Shown piece after piece: positions 17,323 to 26,095 of a stretch of 54,094 nt of DNA; the stretch's first letter is position 1, and the number at the start of each line of letters is the position of its first letter. Origin of the DNA: Rhodospirillales bacterium (lineage in GTDB: Bacteria > Pseudomonadota > Alphaproteobacteria > Rhodospirillales > Defluviicoccaceae); the NCBI GenBank assembly GCA_016793925.1, contig JAEULH010000057.1, positions 1 to 54,094 on the forward strand, given 5' to 3'. The notes under the pieces are model-generated. The model searched no databases. It was not told the DNA's origin and was given only the letters and a program-made list of their open reading frames with translations. Both the position numbers and the translations under genes were made by a program.

Positions 17323-18998
17323 GCAAAACGCCCATGCAGGAACCAGCGCGAGGGAACGCCCGGCCGGGAGTCGCCCTCGCGAAAGACCCAGAACCGGCGC
17401 CCGGTTTCGTCCTCGATGCGGTAATAGTCGCGGCCGGGCGGCGCCCGGTCGGACTCGTGGCCGTCGTCATGAGCCCACCATTCGCAGCCGATCCGTTCGG
17501 GCCCCTCGGCGACGGCAACCCGGTGCGGGCGCCGACGCCAGCGGAACAGGGCCGGCGGGCCGTCGGGAACGGGGGCGATGACGTCGATCGGCTCCGGCCA
17601 CTCCAAAAGATGCACCGGCCGAGCCTGTCCGGAGCGCTCGCCGCCGGCCAGAGCCGCGGCCAAGGCCCGGGTCGGGGGGCAAGCCGATGCAGAGGAGGCC
17701 AGCGCCGGGATTTCCGCACAGGCCCGTTCCGGCAAATGGCTCGCCCGTTCGCGCAGAACCGTCACCTGTCCGGCGCCGAGGCGGTTGCCGAGGCTGTCCA
17801 CCAGCCGGGCCAGGCCGTCCGCGCCCGGCTCGCGGGCGAAGCCCATCGCCGCCTGCGCCGGGGCGAGGGGTTCCGTAACCAGCGCACCCATGACCATGGC
17901 GTCGATGCCGAAGCGAGGATCGACATCGGCCAGCTTGTCGCGGAACAGACGCTCGAGGTGCCGGGCGTCGCGCTGCGGTCGGCTGGTTCCGACCCCGACG
18001 GCGGCGGCGCTGGCGTCGGTGCGGTAAAACCTGAGCTCGAGCCGGCGCACGCCCTGATGTGCGGCGGCGAGGCGAGCGCACAACTCGGCCAGCAGGTGAC
18101 GAACGGCGGCGGCGATGTCCCCGCTCGTGGCGATGGGCTCGGCGAAGGCGAGGCGGCTCGCCATTGCCGGCACCGGGAGCCGCGGCGAGATCGGCTCGGC
18201 ATCGGCGGCGAAGGCCTGGTCGAGCCGCTGTGGCAGGATTGCGCCGAAGCGGGCGGCCAGGGGCGCGCGGGGCAGGGCCATGACATCGCCGATCCGCCGC
18301 AGGCCAACCGCGTGCAGCGCCTCGACAACGGCGTCGGGCAGACGCAGGCCGGCGACCGGCAGGGGCGCCACGGCGTCTTCGGCCGCCCCCGGCGCCACGA
18401 CATTGAGCGGAGCGTCTGAAAATCGAGCGACCGCCCAGGCGACGCCGGGGGTCTCGGCGACGGCAGCTTTTGTCGCCAGTCCGCAGCCGTCCAGGCGACC
18501 GGCAAGGTCGCCGAGCAGGGCCCGCTCGTCGCCGAACAGGTGAGCGCAACCGCTGATATCGAGCCAGATGCCGGCGCCGCCCGGCATCTTTCCTGCCATC
18601 TTGCTGGACATCTTCCCGCCTGTCGCACCGTCCGTCTCTGCGCCGAAGGGGTCGACGGCGGTCCAGGGCGTATAGCGGCCGCACCATCCGGCCAGGGCCT
18701 CGAGCGCCCGGCGATCGCCGGCAGGATCGGCCGCAGCGACTGCGAGATTGGGCAGGATCGCCCGGGCCTCGGTCAGCGCCAGGCCGGGGCCGACGCCGCC
18801 GGCGGCTGCCTCGGGGCTGGCGGCGACAACGCGGATGCCCCCCGGTCCGGCCGCGATGGTCGCCAGCGGCGGCCGGGCGGATGGCTCGCGCCGCGAGCGG
18901 CCCGGGCTAGCGCGCGGCGCGGCGTTCCCCGGCTGTCGCCGCCGGCCGAGCCGGTCGGTGACGAAGGTCGGGAGCCACAGCGAAACCACCCGTCTCAT
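17319..18998 (-). CDS. imuB: ImuB, Y-family polymerase-like mutasome subunit
   Basis: A 559-residue DinB/UmuC-like protein, known to act as the beta-clamp-binding hub that recruits DnaE2, not as an active polymerase. The start MRRVVSLWLPTFVTDRLGRR and the palm segment GIWLDISGCAHLFGDE are typical. Thumb and little-finger regions follow (GLRRIGDVMALPRAPLAARF). The C-terminal part carries the YYRIEDETGRRFWVFREG block. The start lies 92 bases inside the end of imuA and the stop overlaps the dnaE2 start, so all three are one transcript. A short Lys/Met-rich stretch (GKMSSKMAGKMPGG, near residue 135) precedes the palm motif and looks like a small local repeat expansion. Confidence 0.95.
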   Translation of the reverse strand: MRRVVSLWLPTFVTDRLGRRRQPGNAAPRASPGRSRREPSARPPLATIAAGPGGIRVVAASPEAAAGGVGPGLALTEARAILPNLAVAAADPAGDRRALEALAGWCGRYTPWTAVDPFGAETDGATGGKMSSKMAGKMPGGAGIWLDISGCAHLFGDERALLGDLAGRLDGCGLATKAAVAETPGVAWAVARFSDAPLNVVAPGAAEDAVAPLPVAGLRLPDAVVEALHAVGLRRIGDVMALPRAPLAARFGAILPQRLDQAFAADAEPISPRLPVPAMASRLAFAEPIATSGDIAAAVRHLLAELCARLAAAHQGVRRLELRFYRTDASAAAVGVGTSRPQRDARHLERLFRDKLADVDPRFGIDAMVMGALVTEPLAPAQAAMGFAREPGADGLARLVDSLGNRLGAGQVTVLRERASHLPERACAEIPALASSASACPPTRALAAALAGGERSGQARPVHLLEWPEPIDVIAPVPDGPPALFRWRRRPHRVAVAEGPERIGCEWWAHDDGHESDRAPPGRDYYRIEDETGRRFWVFREGDSRPGVPSRWFLHGRFA

Positions 18999-19734
18999 CG
19001 CACCACTCCATAAGCCAGCTTGCAGGGACGCCGCCGCGGCAGCGCTGCAGTTCGACCTGCCAGCGAAGACGAAGGTGGCTCGCCCTGCCGGCCGCCGTTC
19101 CGGTCAGCCTGGCTTCCGGGAGCGCAGCCAGGTTCGCGCGGGCGCTGCCGATCCGCCAGCGGGTGAGCGCCGGACCGGGAACGAAAAGGGCTCCCGGCGG
19201 ACGCAGGAGGATTGCGGGAACGCCGCCGGTCTCGGCCGCGAGCTGCAGCCGACGCAGCGCGATCGGTCCGCCGCCGGCGGTTTCGCCCAGCACCGCCGCC
19301 GGAGCGCGGCTGCGCAGCCCTTCTTCCATGCTCCACAGAACGTCGGCATCGCGGCGCGGCCGGACGAGGATCAGCCGCGCGGGATCAAGGCCCAGAGCGG
19401 CGAGGCCGGGGCCGTAAAGTCCGGCTTCGCGCCGGCACCAGACGACGGTCCCGTCCTCTCCCGCCAGCCGGGTCAGCATGGCCGCGCAAAAGCCGGCAGC
19501 GGCGCCGCTATCGTCCGCGGCGGTTACCTCATGCAGGCCGGCTTGGCGAAGACCGCCTCGCAGGGCGTTATCCACCGCCTCGACGCCGAACGGAACCGGG
19601 ACGCCGGAGGGAACGTCGCGCTGTGGGTGAGCGAGCCCGCCGGAACCCTCAAGATTCTCAATTTTGGCGCGAAGATCAGCGATCAAGCCTCTGTCAGGGA
19701 ATGAAAAAGAAAACGATCCACGCATCGTCCACAA
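18907..19734 (-). CDS. imuA: ImuA, RecA-like SOS mutagenesis protein
   Basis: A 275-residue protein of the ImuA/SulA-like RecA-fold family, first gene of the imuA-imuB-dnaE2 cassette. The N-terminus has the usual LIADLRAKIENLEG, followed by PSGVPVPFGVEAVDNALRGG and GLHEVTA, which match the start of the RecA-like core. A normal Walker A Lys is not obvious, as in many ImuA proteins. It ends WLMEWCDETGGFAV plus a short tail that overlaps imuB. The Met at 19725 is an alternative start. A LexA box lies 21 bases upstream of the chosen start, so DNA damage should induce it. Confidence 0.93.
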   Translation of the reverse strand: MWTMRGSFSFSFPDRGLIADLRAKIENLEGSGGLAHPQRDVPSGVPVPFGVEAVDNALRGGLRQAGLHEVTAADDSGAAAGFCAAMLTRLAGEDGTVVWCRREAGLYGPGLAALGLDPARLILVRPRRDADVLWSMEEGLRSRAPAAVLGETAGGGPIALRRLQLAAETGGVPAILLRPPGALFVPGPALTRWRIGSARANLAALPEARLTGTAAGRASHLRLRWQVELQRCRGGVPASWLMEWCDETGGFAVAPDLRHRPARPAATAGERRAAR

Positions 19735-19754
19735 CCCCGGGAGAAGCAGAATGA

Positions 19755-19769
19755 GTTCTTGTTATGTTC
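19755..19769 (-). promoter_or_regulatory. LexA (SOS) box of the imuA operon
   Basis: The plus strand reads GTTC, seven bases, GTTC (GTTCTTGTTATGTTC), an exact match to the alphaproteobacterial LexA consensus GTTC-N7-GTTC. It lies 21 bases upstream of the imuA start. This placement fits a repressor overlapping the promoter of the mutasome operon. Confidence 0.85.
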
Positions 19770-19800
19770 TAATTCCGGCCCGGCCGTTCGTCAAGTCCAA

Positions 19801-19840
19801 CACCCTCATCCCGACCCTCTCCCAGTGGGACAGGGAGCGG
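19801..19840. repeat. Palindromic CCCTCTCCC-type repeat, copy 2, intergenic
   Basis: This copy reads CACCCTCATCCCGACCCTCT followed by CCCAGTGGGACAGGGAG. It shares the core CCCGACCCTCTCCC with the copy inside dnaE2 and has the same C-rich/G-rich hairpin layout. It sits between the imuA LexA box and the 3' end of the D-amino-acid dehydrogenase gene, where a hairpin could limit read-through. Confidence 0.6.
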
Positions 19841-19882
19841 CCCGCGGCAGCGGGAGGTGAAGATTACGCTCGCCGGACCGTC

Positions 19883-21139
19883 TCAGCCGAAGCGGTCGAT
19901 CGTCAGATCGTCGAAGGTCAGTTCCGGCTCGACGCCCGCGACCGTGTCGGCGACGAACCGGCCGGAGCCGCAGGCCATGGTCCAGCCGAGGGTGCCGTGA
20001 CCGGTGTTGAGAAACAGGTTCCGATAGCGGGTTCGACCGATGACCGGGGCGCCGTCCGGCGTCGACGGCCGCAAGCCGGCCCAGAACTCGGCCCGGTCCG
20101 GATCGCCGCAGTGGGGGAAGAGGGACAGGGCCTTGGCGAGAAGGAACCGGGCCCGGCGCTCGCGAACGCTGTCGTCGTAGCCGGCGAATTCCGCCGTTCC
20201 CGCCGCGCGCAGCCGCTCGCCGAGGCGGCTGTAGACCATCTTGAATTCGTCGTCGATCAGGCTGACCACCGGCGCGACCTTGCCGCCGCCGTTCAGCGGG
20301 ATCGTGACCGAATAGCCCTTGGCGGGATAGACGGGCAGGCGGATGCCCAGCGGCCTGAGCAGAAGCGGCGAATAGCTTCCCGCCGCGACCACGTAGGCGT
20401 CCGCCGCCAGCGGGCCACCCGTCGTCTCGACCCGGCCTATCCTATCGCCCTCTGCGCGGATGGCCGTGACCGCCGTCTCGAACCGGAACGACGCGCCCAG
20501 ACCCGTGCTGAGCGTCGCCAAAGCCCTGGTGAACTTGTAGGCGTCGCCGCTCTCGTCGTCGGGGCTGTAGATGCCGCCGACGAGATCGCCCTGGACCGCA
20601 GCCAGCGCCGGCTCGATGGCGATGCAGGCCTCGACGTCGATCACATGACGGAAGCAGCCCATCCGGTTCATGAGCTCGACCTGAGGCAGGGCCCGCTCGT
20701 ACTCGGCCGGGGAGCGGAAGATGTGGAGGATGCCGCGGCTGACCTGGTCGTATTCGAGGCCAAGTTCTGCACGCAGCGCAAGGAGCTCGCGCCGACTGTA
20801 GAGCGCGAGACGCATGGCCTTGCGGGTGTTGGTCCGCATGCGCTCGGTGGTGCAGTTGGCGAGAAAGCGCGCCAGCCAGGCAAACAGCGCCGGATCGAAG
20901 CGCGGGTGGAAGAGCAGGGGCGCGTCGGCCTTGCCCAGCCAGCGCAGCGCCTTCGCCGGCATCCCCGGCGCCGCCCATGGCGTCGTGTGGTTCGCGGAAA
21001 TCTGGCCGCCGTTGGCGAAGCTGGTCTCGAGCGCCGGGCCTGCGCGACGATCGACGACGACCGCCTCGTGGCCGGCGCGCGCCAGGTAGTAGGCTGTGGT
21101 GACGCCGACGACGCCGGCTCCCAGGACGATGACTTTCAT
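19883..21139 (-). CDS. dadA: D-amino acid dehydrogenase, small subunit (DadA type)
   Basis: A 418-residue FAD-dependent oxidoreductase that would deaminate D-amino acids and pass electrons to the membrane quinone pool. The FAD-binding start is MKVIVLGAGVVGVTTAYYLA, with the acidic end of the second strand in VVVDR. Typical DadA blocks follow: ETSFANGGQISANHTTPWA, the central YPAKGYSVTIPL, and the C-terminal GLRPSTPDGAPVIGRT and NTGHGTLGWTMACGSG. Length matches the family. It is divergent from the NAD(P)HX repair gene, with 108 bases between them, and no alanine racemase is beside it. Specificity could extend to other D-amino acids or related amines. Confidence 0.93.
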   Translation of the reverse strand: MKVIVLGAGVVGVTTAYYLARAGHEAVVVDRRAGPALETSFANGGQISANHTTPWAAPGMPAKALRWLGKADAPLLFHPRFDPALFAWLARFLANCTTERMRTNTRKAMRLALYSRRELLALRAELGLEYDQVSRGILHIFRSPAEYERALPQVELMNRMGCFRHVIDVEACIAIEPALAAVQGDLVGGIYSPDDESGDAYKFTRALATLSTGLGASFRFETAVTAIRAEGDRIGRVETTGGPLAADAYVVAAGSYSPLLLRPLGIRLPVYPAKGYSVTIPLNGGGKVAPVVSLIDDEFKMVYSRLGERLRAAGTAEFAGYDDSVRERRARFLLAKALSLFPHCGDPDRAEFWAGLRPSTPDGAPVIGRTRYRNLFLNTGHGTLGWTMACGSGRFVADTVAGVEPELTFDDLTIDRFG

Positions 21140-21247
21140 TGCTGCTCACTGGGCGTGGCGAATGACATTGCCATCTTATAGGCTGCGGACATCTTATCGG
21201 CCAGCGGCGGCCCGCACCGCAGCACGCTTGAAGCGAGAAGGACAGCG

Positions 21248-22714
21248 GTGAACGTAGCGGACAACGCGCTTTTGACGGTTGACGAGATGTACCGCGCCGA
21301 TGCGGCGGCGGTGGCCGCGGGTGTGCCTGGCCTTGCGCTGATGGAGGCCGCCGGCACGGCGATCGCCCGGGAGATCCGCCGGCGCTGGTCGCCGCGCCGG
21401 GTCAGCGTCGTCTGCGGACCCGGCAACAACGGCGGCGACGGCTTTGTCGTCGCCCGCCTGCTCGCGGCGGAGGGCTGGCCGGTCCGCGTCGGCCTGCTCG
21501 GCGATATCGACTGGCTCAAGGGCGACGCCGCGGTCAATGCACGCAGATGGAAGGGGCCGGTCACGCCTCTGGACGTCGAACTTCTCGACGGCGAGCCGCT
21601 GGTTGTCGACGCGATGTTCGGCGCCGGCCTGCAGCGGCCCCTGGAGAACCGGCCGCGCGCCGTCGTCGAGGCGATCAACGACCGCAAGCTCGCCTGCGTC
21701 GGCGTTGACGTGCCGAGCGGCGTCGACGGCAACGGCGGCGCGATCCTCGGCGCGGCGCCGATGTGTGCGCTGAGCGTGACCTTCTTCCGGGCCAAGCCGG
21801 GGCACTATCTGTTGCCGGGGAAGGAGGCGTGCGGTGACCTCGTTGTCGCCGACATCGGCATCCCCGCCGGTGTGTTGGCCGAAATCGCGCCACAGACGCA
21901 TCGCAACGGTCCGGCCCTGTGGCGGGCGCAGGCGCCAACGTTGGCGCGCGGGGGCAACAAGTACGGGCGCGGCCATGCCGTGGTGCTGGGCGGTGTCATG
22001 ACCGGGGCCGCGCGGCTCGCCGCGGAGGCGGCGCGTCGCATCGGCGCCGGCCTTGTGACCATCGCCGCGCCGCCCGAGTCCCGGATTATCTATGCGTCGG
22101 GCGCGCCCGGCACGATCATCGCGACCATCGACGACGAAGACGCCTTCGAGACCCTGGTGGCCGATCCGCGACGCAATGCGGCGCTGGTTGGTCCGGGCGC
22201 CGGCACGTTGCCGGCGGTGCAGGACAAGGTCCTGACCGTGCTGCGGCTCGAGAAGCGCTGCGTGCTCGACGCGGATGCGCTGAGCGTGTTCGCCGAGGCA
22301 CCGGACCGGCTGTTCTCGGCCATCCGCGGGCCCTGCGTGTTGACCCCGCACGAGGGAGAATTCAGTAGAATTTTCAACGTTGACGGAAACAAACTTGAGA
22401 GAGCGCGCGATGCAGCGCGGCGCTCGGGCGCGGTGATCGTGCTGAAGGGCGCCGATACCGTCATCGCCGCGCCGGACGGTCGCGCGGCCATCAACACCGA
22501 CGCGCCGCCGACATTGGCGACGGCCGGCACCGGCGACGTACTGAGCGGCATGGTCCTGGGGCTGCTTGCCCAGGGCATGGATCCTTTCGATGCCGGGTGC
22601 GCGGCAGCGTGGCTCCACGGCCGGGCCGCCGCCGCCTTCGGTCGCGGCCTGATCGCCGAGGACATCATCGACGGTCTGCCGCGCGTTCTGGACCGAACCT
22701 TCGGGCACGACTGA
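21248..22714 (+). CDS. nnr: Bifunctional NAD(P)HX epimerase/dehydratase
   Basis: A 488-residue fused repair enzyme. The N-terminal epimerase (NnrE/YjeF_N, about residues 1-215) interconverts S- and R-NAD(P)HX and shows GPGNNGGDGFVVARLL and VDVPSGVDGNGG. The C-terminal ADP-dependent dehydratase (NnrD, ribokinase-like, about 230-488) shows GGNKYGRGHAVVLGG, CVLTPHEGEFSR, VLKGADTVIA and the catalytic ATAGTGDVLSGM. The GTG start has AGAAGGA upstream. One base separates its stop from an ATG upstream of malonyl-CoA decarboxylase, so the two genes probably share a transcript. Confidence 0.95.
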   Translation: MNVADNALLTVDEMYRADAAAVAAGVPGLALMEAAGTAIAREIRRRWSPRRVSVVCGPGNNGGDGFVVARLLAAEGWPVRVGLLGDIDWLKGDAAVNARRWKGPVTPLDVELLDGEPLVVDAMFGAGLQRPLENRPRAVVEAINDRKLACVGVDVPSGVDGNGGAILGAAPMCALSVTFFRAKPGHYLLPGKEACGDLVVADIGIPAGVLAEIAPQTHRNGPALWRAQAPTLARGGNKYGRGHAVVLGGVMTGAARLAAEAARRIGAGLVTIAAPPESRIIYASGAPGTIIATIDDEDAFETLVADPRRNAALVGPGAGTLPAVQDKVLTVLRLEKRCVLDADALSVFAEAPDRLFSAIRGPCVLTPHEGEFSRIFNVDGNKLERARDAARRSGAVIVLKGADTVIAAPDGRAAINTDAPPTLATAGTGDVLSGMVLGLLAQGMDPFDAGCAAAWLHGRAAAAFGRGLIAEDIIDGLPRVLDRTFGHD

Positions 22715-22715
22715 A

Positions 22716-24215
22716 ATGGGAACGAACGGAGCAACGATGCCGCCAGCAGGCAAGGACGTAGCGGTTTTGGATGTGGCCCGCCAGGTCGCCAAGCCGGAGG
22801 ACGCAAGCGGGTTTTTCAAGCAGGCGATCAGAAGCCTGCGCGCGCGTTGGCAGACGATCGCCGGCTCCGAGTACGATGTCGACGCCGCCAACCTGCGGCC
22901 GGATCTCCCCGGCGAAGATATCGACCGGCTGCGCAAGCAGATGCAGGCGTGTCTTGAAGCGCGCGGCGGCGAGGTCTCGGCGCGCGCCAGGGCGGCGGCG
23001 TTGGGCCAGGCTTATCTCGCGCTCGACGAGACCGGACGCAGACGCTTCCTGCGGGTGCTGGCGGAGGATTTCGATCTCTCGACGGAGGCCGTCGAAGCTG
23101 CGCTGGACAAGCTGCAGGCGGCCGACACTGCGGAGGATCGCCGCCAGGCGCGGATCGAGTTGCGCCGGAGGCTCGAGCCGCCGCGGATTCGGTTGCTGCA
23201 GCAGTTCAGCAGCCTGCCGCAAGGGGTCAAGATACTGGTCAACCTGCGCGCCGAACTCATGCCGCTGACGCGCGCCGATCCGCTCTTCGCCTCGCTCGAC
23301 GACGACCTCAAGGCGCTGCTCGCCACCTGGTTCGATGTCGACTTTCTCGAGCTTCGCCGCATCACCTGGGAGAGCGCCTCGGGGGCGCTTCTCGAGAAGC
23401 TGATCGCCTACGAGGCGGTGCATGCGATCGAGAGCTGGAACGATCTGAAAAACCGGTTGGATTTCGACCGCCGCTATTTCGCCTTCTTTCACCCGCGCAT
23501 GCCGGACGAACCTCTCATCTTCGTCGAAGTGGCACTGGTGGACGGGATGGCCGACAACGTGCAGAACCTGCTCGATCCGTCGGCGCCAGTGCAGAATCCG
23601 CAAGCGGCCGACGCCGCAATCTTCTACTCCATTTCCAACGCCCAGACCGGCCTGAACGGCATCAGCTTCGGCAACTTCCTGATCAAGCGGGTGGTCGACC
23701 AGCTCTCGCACGAGTTCCCGAAGTTGAAGACCTTCGCGACCCTCTCGCCGATACCGGGGTTCATGCCGTGGTTGCGCGCCCGCCTCGGCGAAGGCGATGC
23801 CGGCCTGCTTCTGCCCGGCGAGCGCAAGGCCATTGCCGCAGCCGCCGACATTCAGCGTGGCGTCAAGGGCTGGCTGAAGGAGACGTTGGAGCGCGGGGAC
23901 TGGGCTGCGAATGCCGCCGCGGTCAAGGCGCTGAAAACGCCGCTCATGCGCCTGTGCGCGCGCTACCTCGCCCTCGAGAAGCGCTCGCACGGCAGGGCGC
24001 TCGATCCGGTCGGCCATTTTCATCTCAGCAACGGCGCGCGGATGGAGCGGCTGAACTGGATGGCCGATCGCTCGGCCAAGGGGCTGGAGCAGTCGGCGGG
24101 CATGATGATCAACTACCGCTACGATCTGGCCCGCATCGACGCCAATCACGAGGCCTATCGCGGCTCGGGCAAGCCGGCTCTGTCGTCGGCCATGCGCGCC
24201 CTGCTGAAGGATTGA
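22716..24215 (+). CDS. Malonyl-CoA decarboxylase
   Basis: A 499-residue enzyme that decarboxylates malonyl-CoA to acetyl-CoA. The helical N-terminal domain is followed by the acetyltransferase-like catalytic domain. Conserved blocks are FFHPRMPDEPLIFVEVAL, YSISNAQTGLNGISFGN, the TLSPIPGFMPWL loop that carries the catalytic Ser, and DPVGHFHLSNGARMERLNW with the catalytic His. The ATG at 22737 (MPPAGKDV) has GGAG five bases upstream and may be the true start, removing seven residues. It follows the NAD(P)HX repair gene directly. In alphaproteobacteria it is usually linked to malonate use or to control of malonyl-CoA level; no malonate transporter is seen here. Confidence 0.95.
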   Translation: MGTNGATMPPAGKDVAVLDVARQVAKPEDASGFFKQAIRSLRARWQTIAGSEYDVDAANLRPDLPGEDIDRLRKQMQACLEARGGEVSARARAAALGQAYLALDETGRRRFLRVLAEDFDLSTEAVEAALDKLQAADTAEDRRQARIELRRRLEPPRIRLLQQFSSLPQGVKILVNLRAELMPLTRADPLFASLDDDLKALLATWFDVDFLELRRITWESASGALLEKLIAYEAVHAIESWNDLKNRLDFDRRYFAFFHPRMPDEPLIFVEVALVDGMADNVQNLLDPSAPVQNPQAADAAIFYSISNAQTGLNGISFGNFLIKRVVDQLSHEFPKLKTFATLSPIPGFMPWLRARLGEGDAGLLLPGERKAIAAAADIQRGVKGWLKETLERGDWAANAAAVKALKTPLMRLCARYLALEKRSHGRALDPVGHFHLSNGARMERLNWMADRSAKGLEQSAGMMINYRYDLARIDANHEAYRGSGKPALSSAMRALLKD

Positions 24216-24294
24216 GGCGTCGAGACAAGCCGCAAGGGAAGGGATGTGGTTGCGCTCGCCGCGCATTGTTTCGTAAAAGAAGGCGCGCCGTCGG

Positions 24295-24379
24295 GCGGGC
24301 GTGGTGGAACTGGTAGACACGCAGGTTTTAGGTACCTGTGACGCAAGTCGTGGGGGTTCGACTCCCTCCGCCCGCACCA
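24295..24379 (+). tRNA. tRNA-Leu (anticodon UAG)
   Basis: An 85-base tRNA gene with encoded CCA. The acceptor stem pairs GCGGGCG (24295-24301) with CGCCCGC (24369-24375), followed by ACCA. The anticodon stem CAGGT/ACCTG encloses a loop with TAG at 24329-24331. A variable arm and the GGTTCGACTCC T-arm are present. It lies about 100 bases upstream of tig, a common alphaproteobacterial arrangement. Confidence 0.95.
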
Positions 24380-24481
24380 CCCGGCATCTACGGTCGCCAG
24401 ACGGCCGCCGAAACCCGGCCCGGACGTTTCAACATCTCGCGCCCGCCGCCATTGGTCAGCCACAACAACTGTCAATTCTTC

Positions 24482-26095
24482 ATGGAAGTCACCGAGAACA
24501 AGATCAGCGATCTGGCTCACGAGTTCAGCGTCGCCATTCCGTCCGCGCAGATCGAGGACAAGATTGCCGAGCGGCTCAGCACGCTGGCGCGCAATGCCCG
24601 TCTGCCTGGCTTCCGGCCCGGCAAGGTGCCGATGTCGCTCCTGCGCAAGCGATACGGGGAGGCCGTTCGCGGCGAAGTGCTGGAGGAGACGGTCAAGGCG
24701 TCGTCCGCCGAGGTCATGACGGAGCGGGGGCTTCGCCCGGCGCTGACGCCGAAGATCGAGATCACCTCGTTCGAACCAGAGGGCAACCTCGAGTACAAGA
24801 TGGCGGTCGAAGTCCTCCCCGACATCACGCCGCCGGACTTCGCCGCGATCGAGCTTGAGCGGTTGGTCGCCGAGCCCGAGGAAGCCGAGGTCGAAAAGAC
24901 GTTGGCCCGGCTCGCGGAGGTGCGCAAGTCGTGGACGCCGGTGATCGAGGCGCGATCGGCGCAAAAGGGCGATCAGGTCGTCATCGATTTCGTCGGCCGC
25001 GTCGACGGCGAGGAGTTCGAGGGCGGCCGCGCCGAGAACTACGAGGTCGAGGTTGGCGGCGGCGGCTTCATTCCCGGCTTCGAGGACGGCCTGGTCGGCC
25101 TGAGCGTCGGCGAAAGCACGCAGCTCGATCTGGCATTTCCGGAGAGCTTTCCGAACAAGGCCCTGGCCGGGAAGCCGGTGGTATTCGACGTTACCGTGAA
25201 GGAACTTCGCGAGGCCGAACCGACCAGCGTGGACGACGCGTTCGCCAAGGAAGTCGGCGCCGAGGACCTTGAGGCGCTGAAGGCGACGATCCGCGCCGAG
25301 CACGCCCGCGAACTGAAGGCGCTTGCGCGGATGCAGGTGAAACGGGCGCTTCTCGACCGGCTGGCGGAAAGCAGCATGTTCGCCGTCCCGGCCGGCCTCG
25401 TCGACGCCGAGTACGGCAGCGTTATCCGCCAGCTCGCCGACGAGGGCGACCTCGGGCACGACCATGAGCATGCCCACGAACACGACCATGAGCATGGGCA
25501 CGAGCATGACCATGGGCACGATCATGAACATGCCCACGATCATGAACATGCCCACGATCATGAACATGCCCACGAACACGATCATGAGCACGCCCACGAA
25601 CACGATCATGAGCACGCCCACGAACACGATCACGAGCACGACCATGAGCACGGGCACGATCACGCGCATGATCATGACGGCGACCGGGCTGCGGCGGCCA
25701 AGGCGCCCGACGAAGGACTCGACGAAGAGAAGAAGGCCGAGTACCGGCGGCTGGCTGAACGCCGCGTCCGCCTTGGCCTGCTGCTCGCCGAGGTCGGCCG
25801 CGTCAACAACCTGAGGGTCAGTCCGGAGGAGTTGAGCAGGGCGATCATGGCCGAGGCGCGTCGGTACCCGGGCCAGGAGAAGAACGTGATCGACTTCTTC
25901 CGGGAGCACGAAGCCGCCCGCGAGTCGCTCGCCGCACCCCTGCTCGAAGACAAGGTCGTCGACTTCATCCTGGAAATGGCGAACGTCGCGGAGCGGGATG
26001 TTTCGGTGGCGGAACTGCTCGCCGCCAGCGGCGAAACCGAGCAGCCGAAACAGGACGACGAGGCGACGGGCGCGGAGGGGCCGGCTTCTCTTTAG
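24482..26095 (+). CDS. tig: Trigger factor with 74-residue His-alternating insert
   Basis: A 537-residue ribosome-bound chaperone; most trigger factors are 430-460. The start MEVTENKISDLAHEFSVAIP gives a normal N-terminus; the longer frame would run into tRNA-Leu. The ribosome-binding loop is GFRPGKVP (about residues 44-51). The FKBP-type PPIase domain spans about 160-245 (GDQVVIDFVGRVDGEEFEGG). The C-terminal chaperone domain is interrupted at residues 326-399 by 37 consecutive His-X pairs (X = Asp, Glu, Ala or Gly), after which the domain resumes at AEYRRLAERRVRLGLLLAEV. The insert resembles the metal-binding tail of SlyD. clpP, clpX and lon follow on the same strand. The reading frame through the repeat is intact. 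Confidence 0.97.
   Translation: MEVTENKISDLAHEFSVAIPSAQIEDKIAERLSTLARNARLPGFRPGKVPMSLLRKRYGEAVRGEVLEETVKASSAEVMTERGLRPALTPKIEITSFEPEGNLEYKMAVEVLPDITPPDFAAIELERLVAEPEEAEVEKTLARLAEVRKSWTPVIEARSAQKGDQVVIDFVGRVDGEEFEGGRAENYEVEVGGGGFIPGFEDGLVGLSVGESTQLDLAFPESFPNKALAGKPVVFDVTVKELREAEPTSVDDAFAKEVGAEDLEALKATIRAEHARELKALARMQVKRALLDRLAESSMFAVPAGLVDAEYGSVIRQLADEGDLGHDHEHAHEHDHEHGHEHDHGHDHEHAHDHEHAHDHEHAHEHDHEHAHEHDHEHAHEHDHEHDHEHGHDHAHDHDGDRAAAAKAPDEGLDEEKKAEYRRLAERRVRLGLLLAEVGRVNNLRVSPEELSRAIMAEARRYPGQEKNVIDFFREHEAARESLAAPLLEDKVVDFILEMANVAERDVSVAELLAASGETEQPKQDDEATGAEGPASL
25457..25678 (+). repeat. His-X coding repeat inside tig
   Basis: A 222-base stretch made of alternating CAC/CAT codons with GAC/GAT, GAG/GAA, GCC/GCG or GGG/GGC. 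Larger units recur, such as the codons for HEHAHD and HEHAHEHD, indicating repeat expansion by slippage or unequal exchange. It encodes residues 326-399 of trigger factor. Near-identical 18- and 24-base units in tandem mean assembly should be verified. Confidence 0.9.

Noticed and set aside
24338..24481. N-terminal extension of trigger factor into the tRNA-Leu region
   Set aside because: The extension overlaps the tRNA gene and lacks the family N-terminus; the ATG at 24482 gives the standard start.
25457..25678. The regular 18-24 base units in tig as a CRISPR array or non-coding satellite
   Set aside because: There are no unique spacers of uniform length, and the units keep frame with the surrounding trigger factor sequence.
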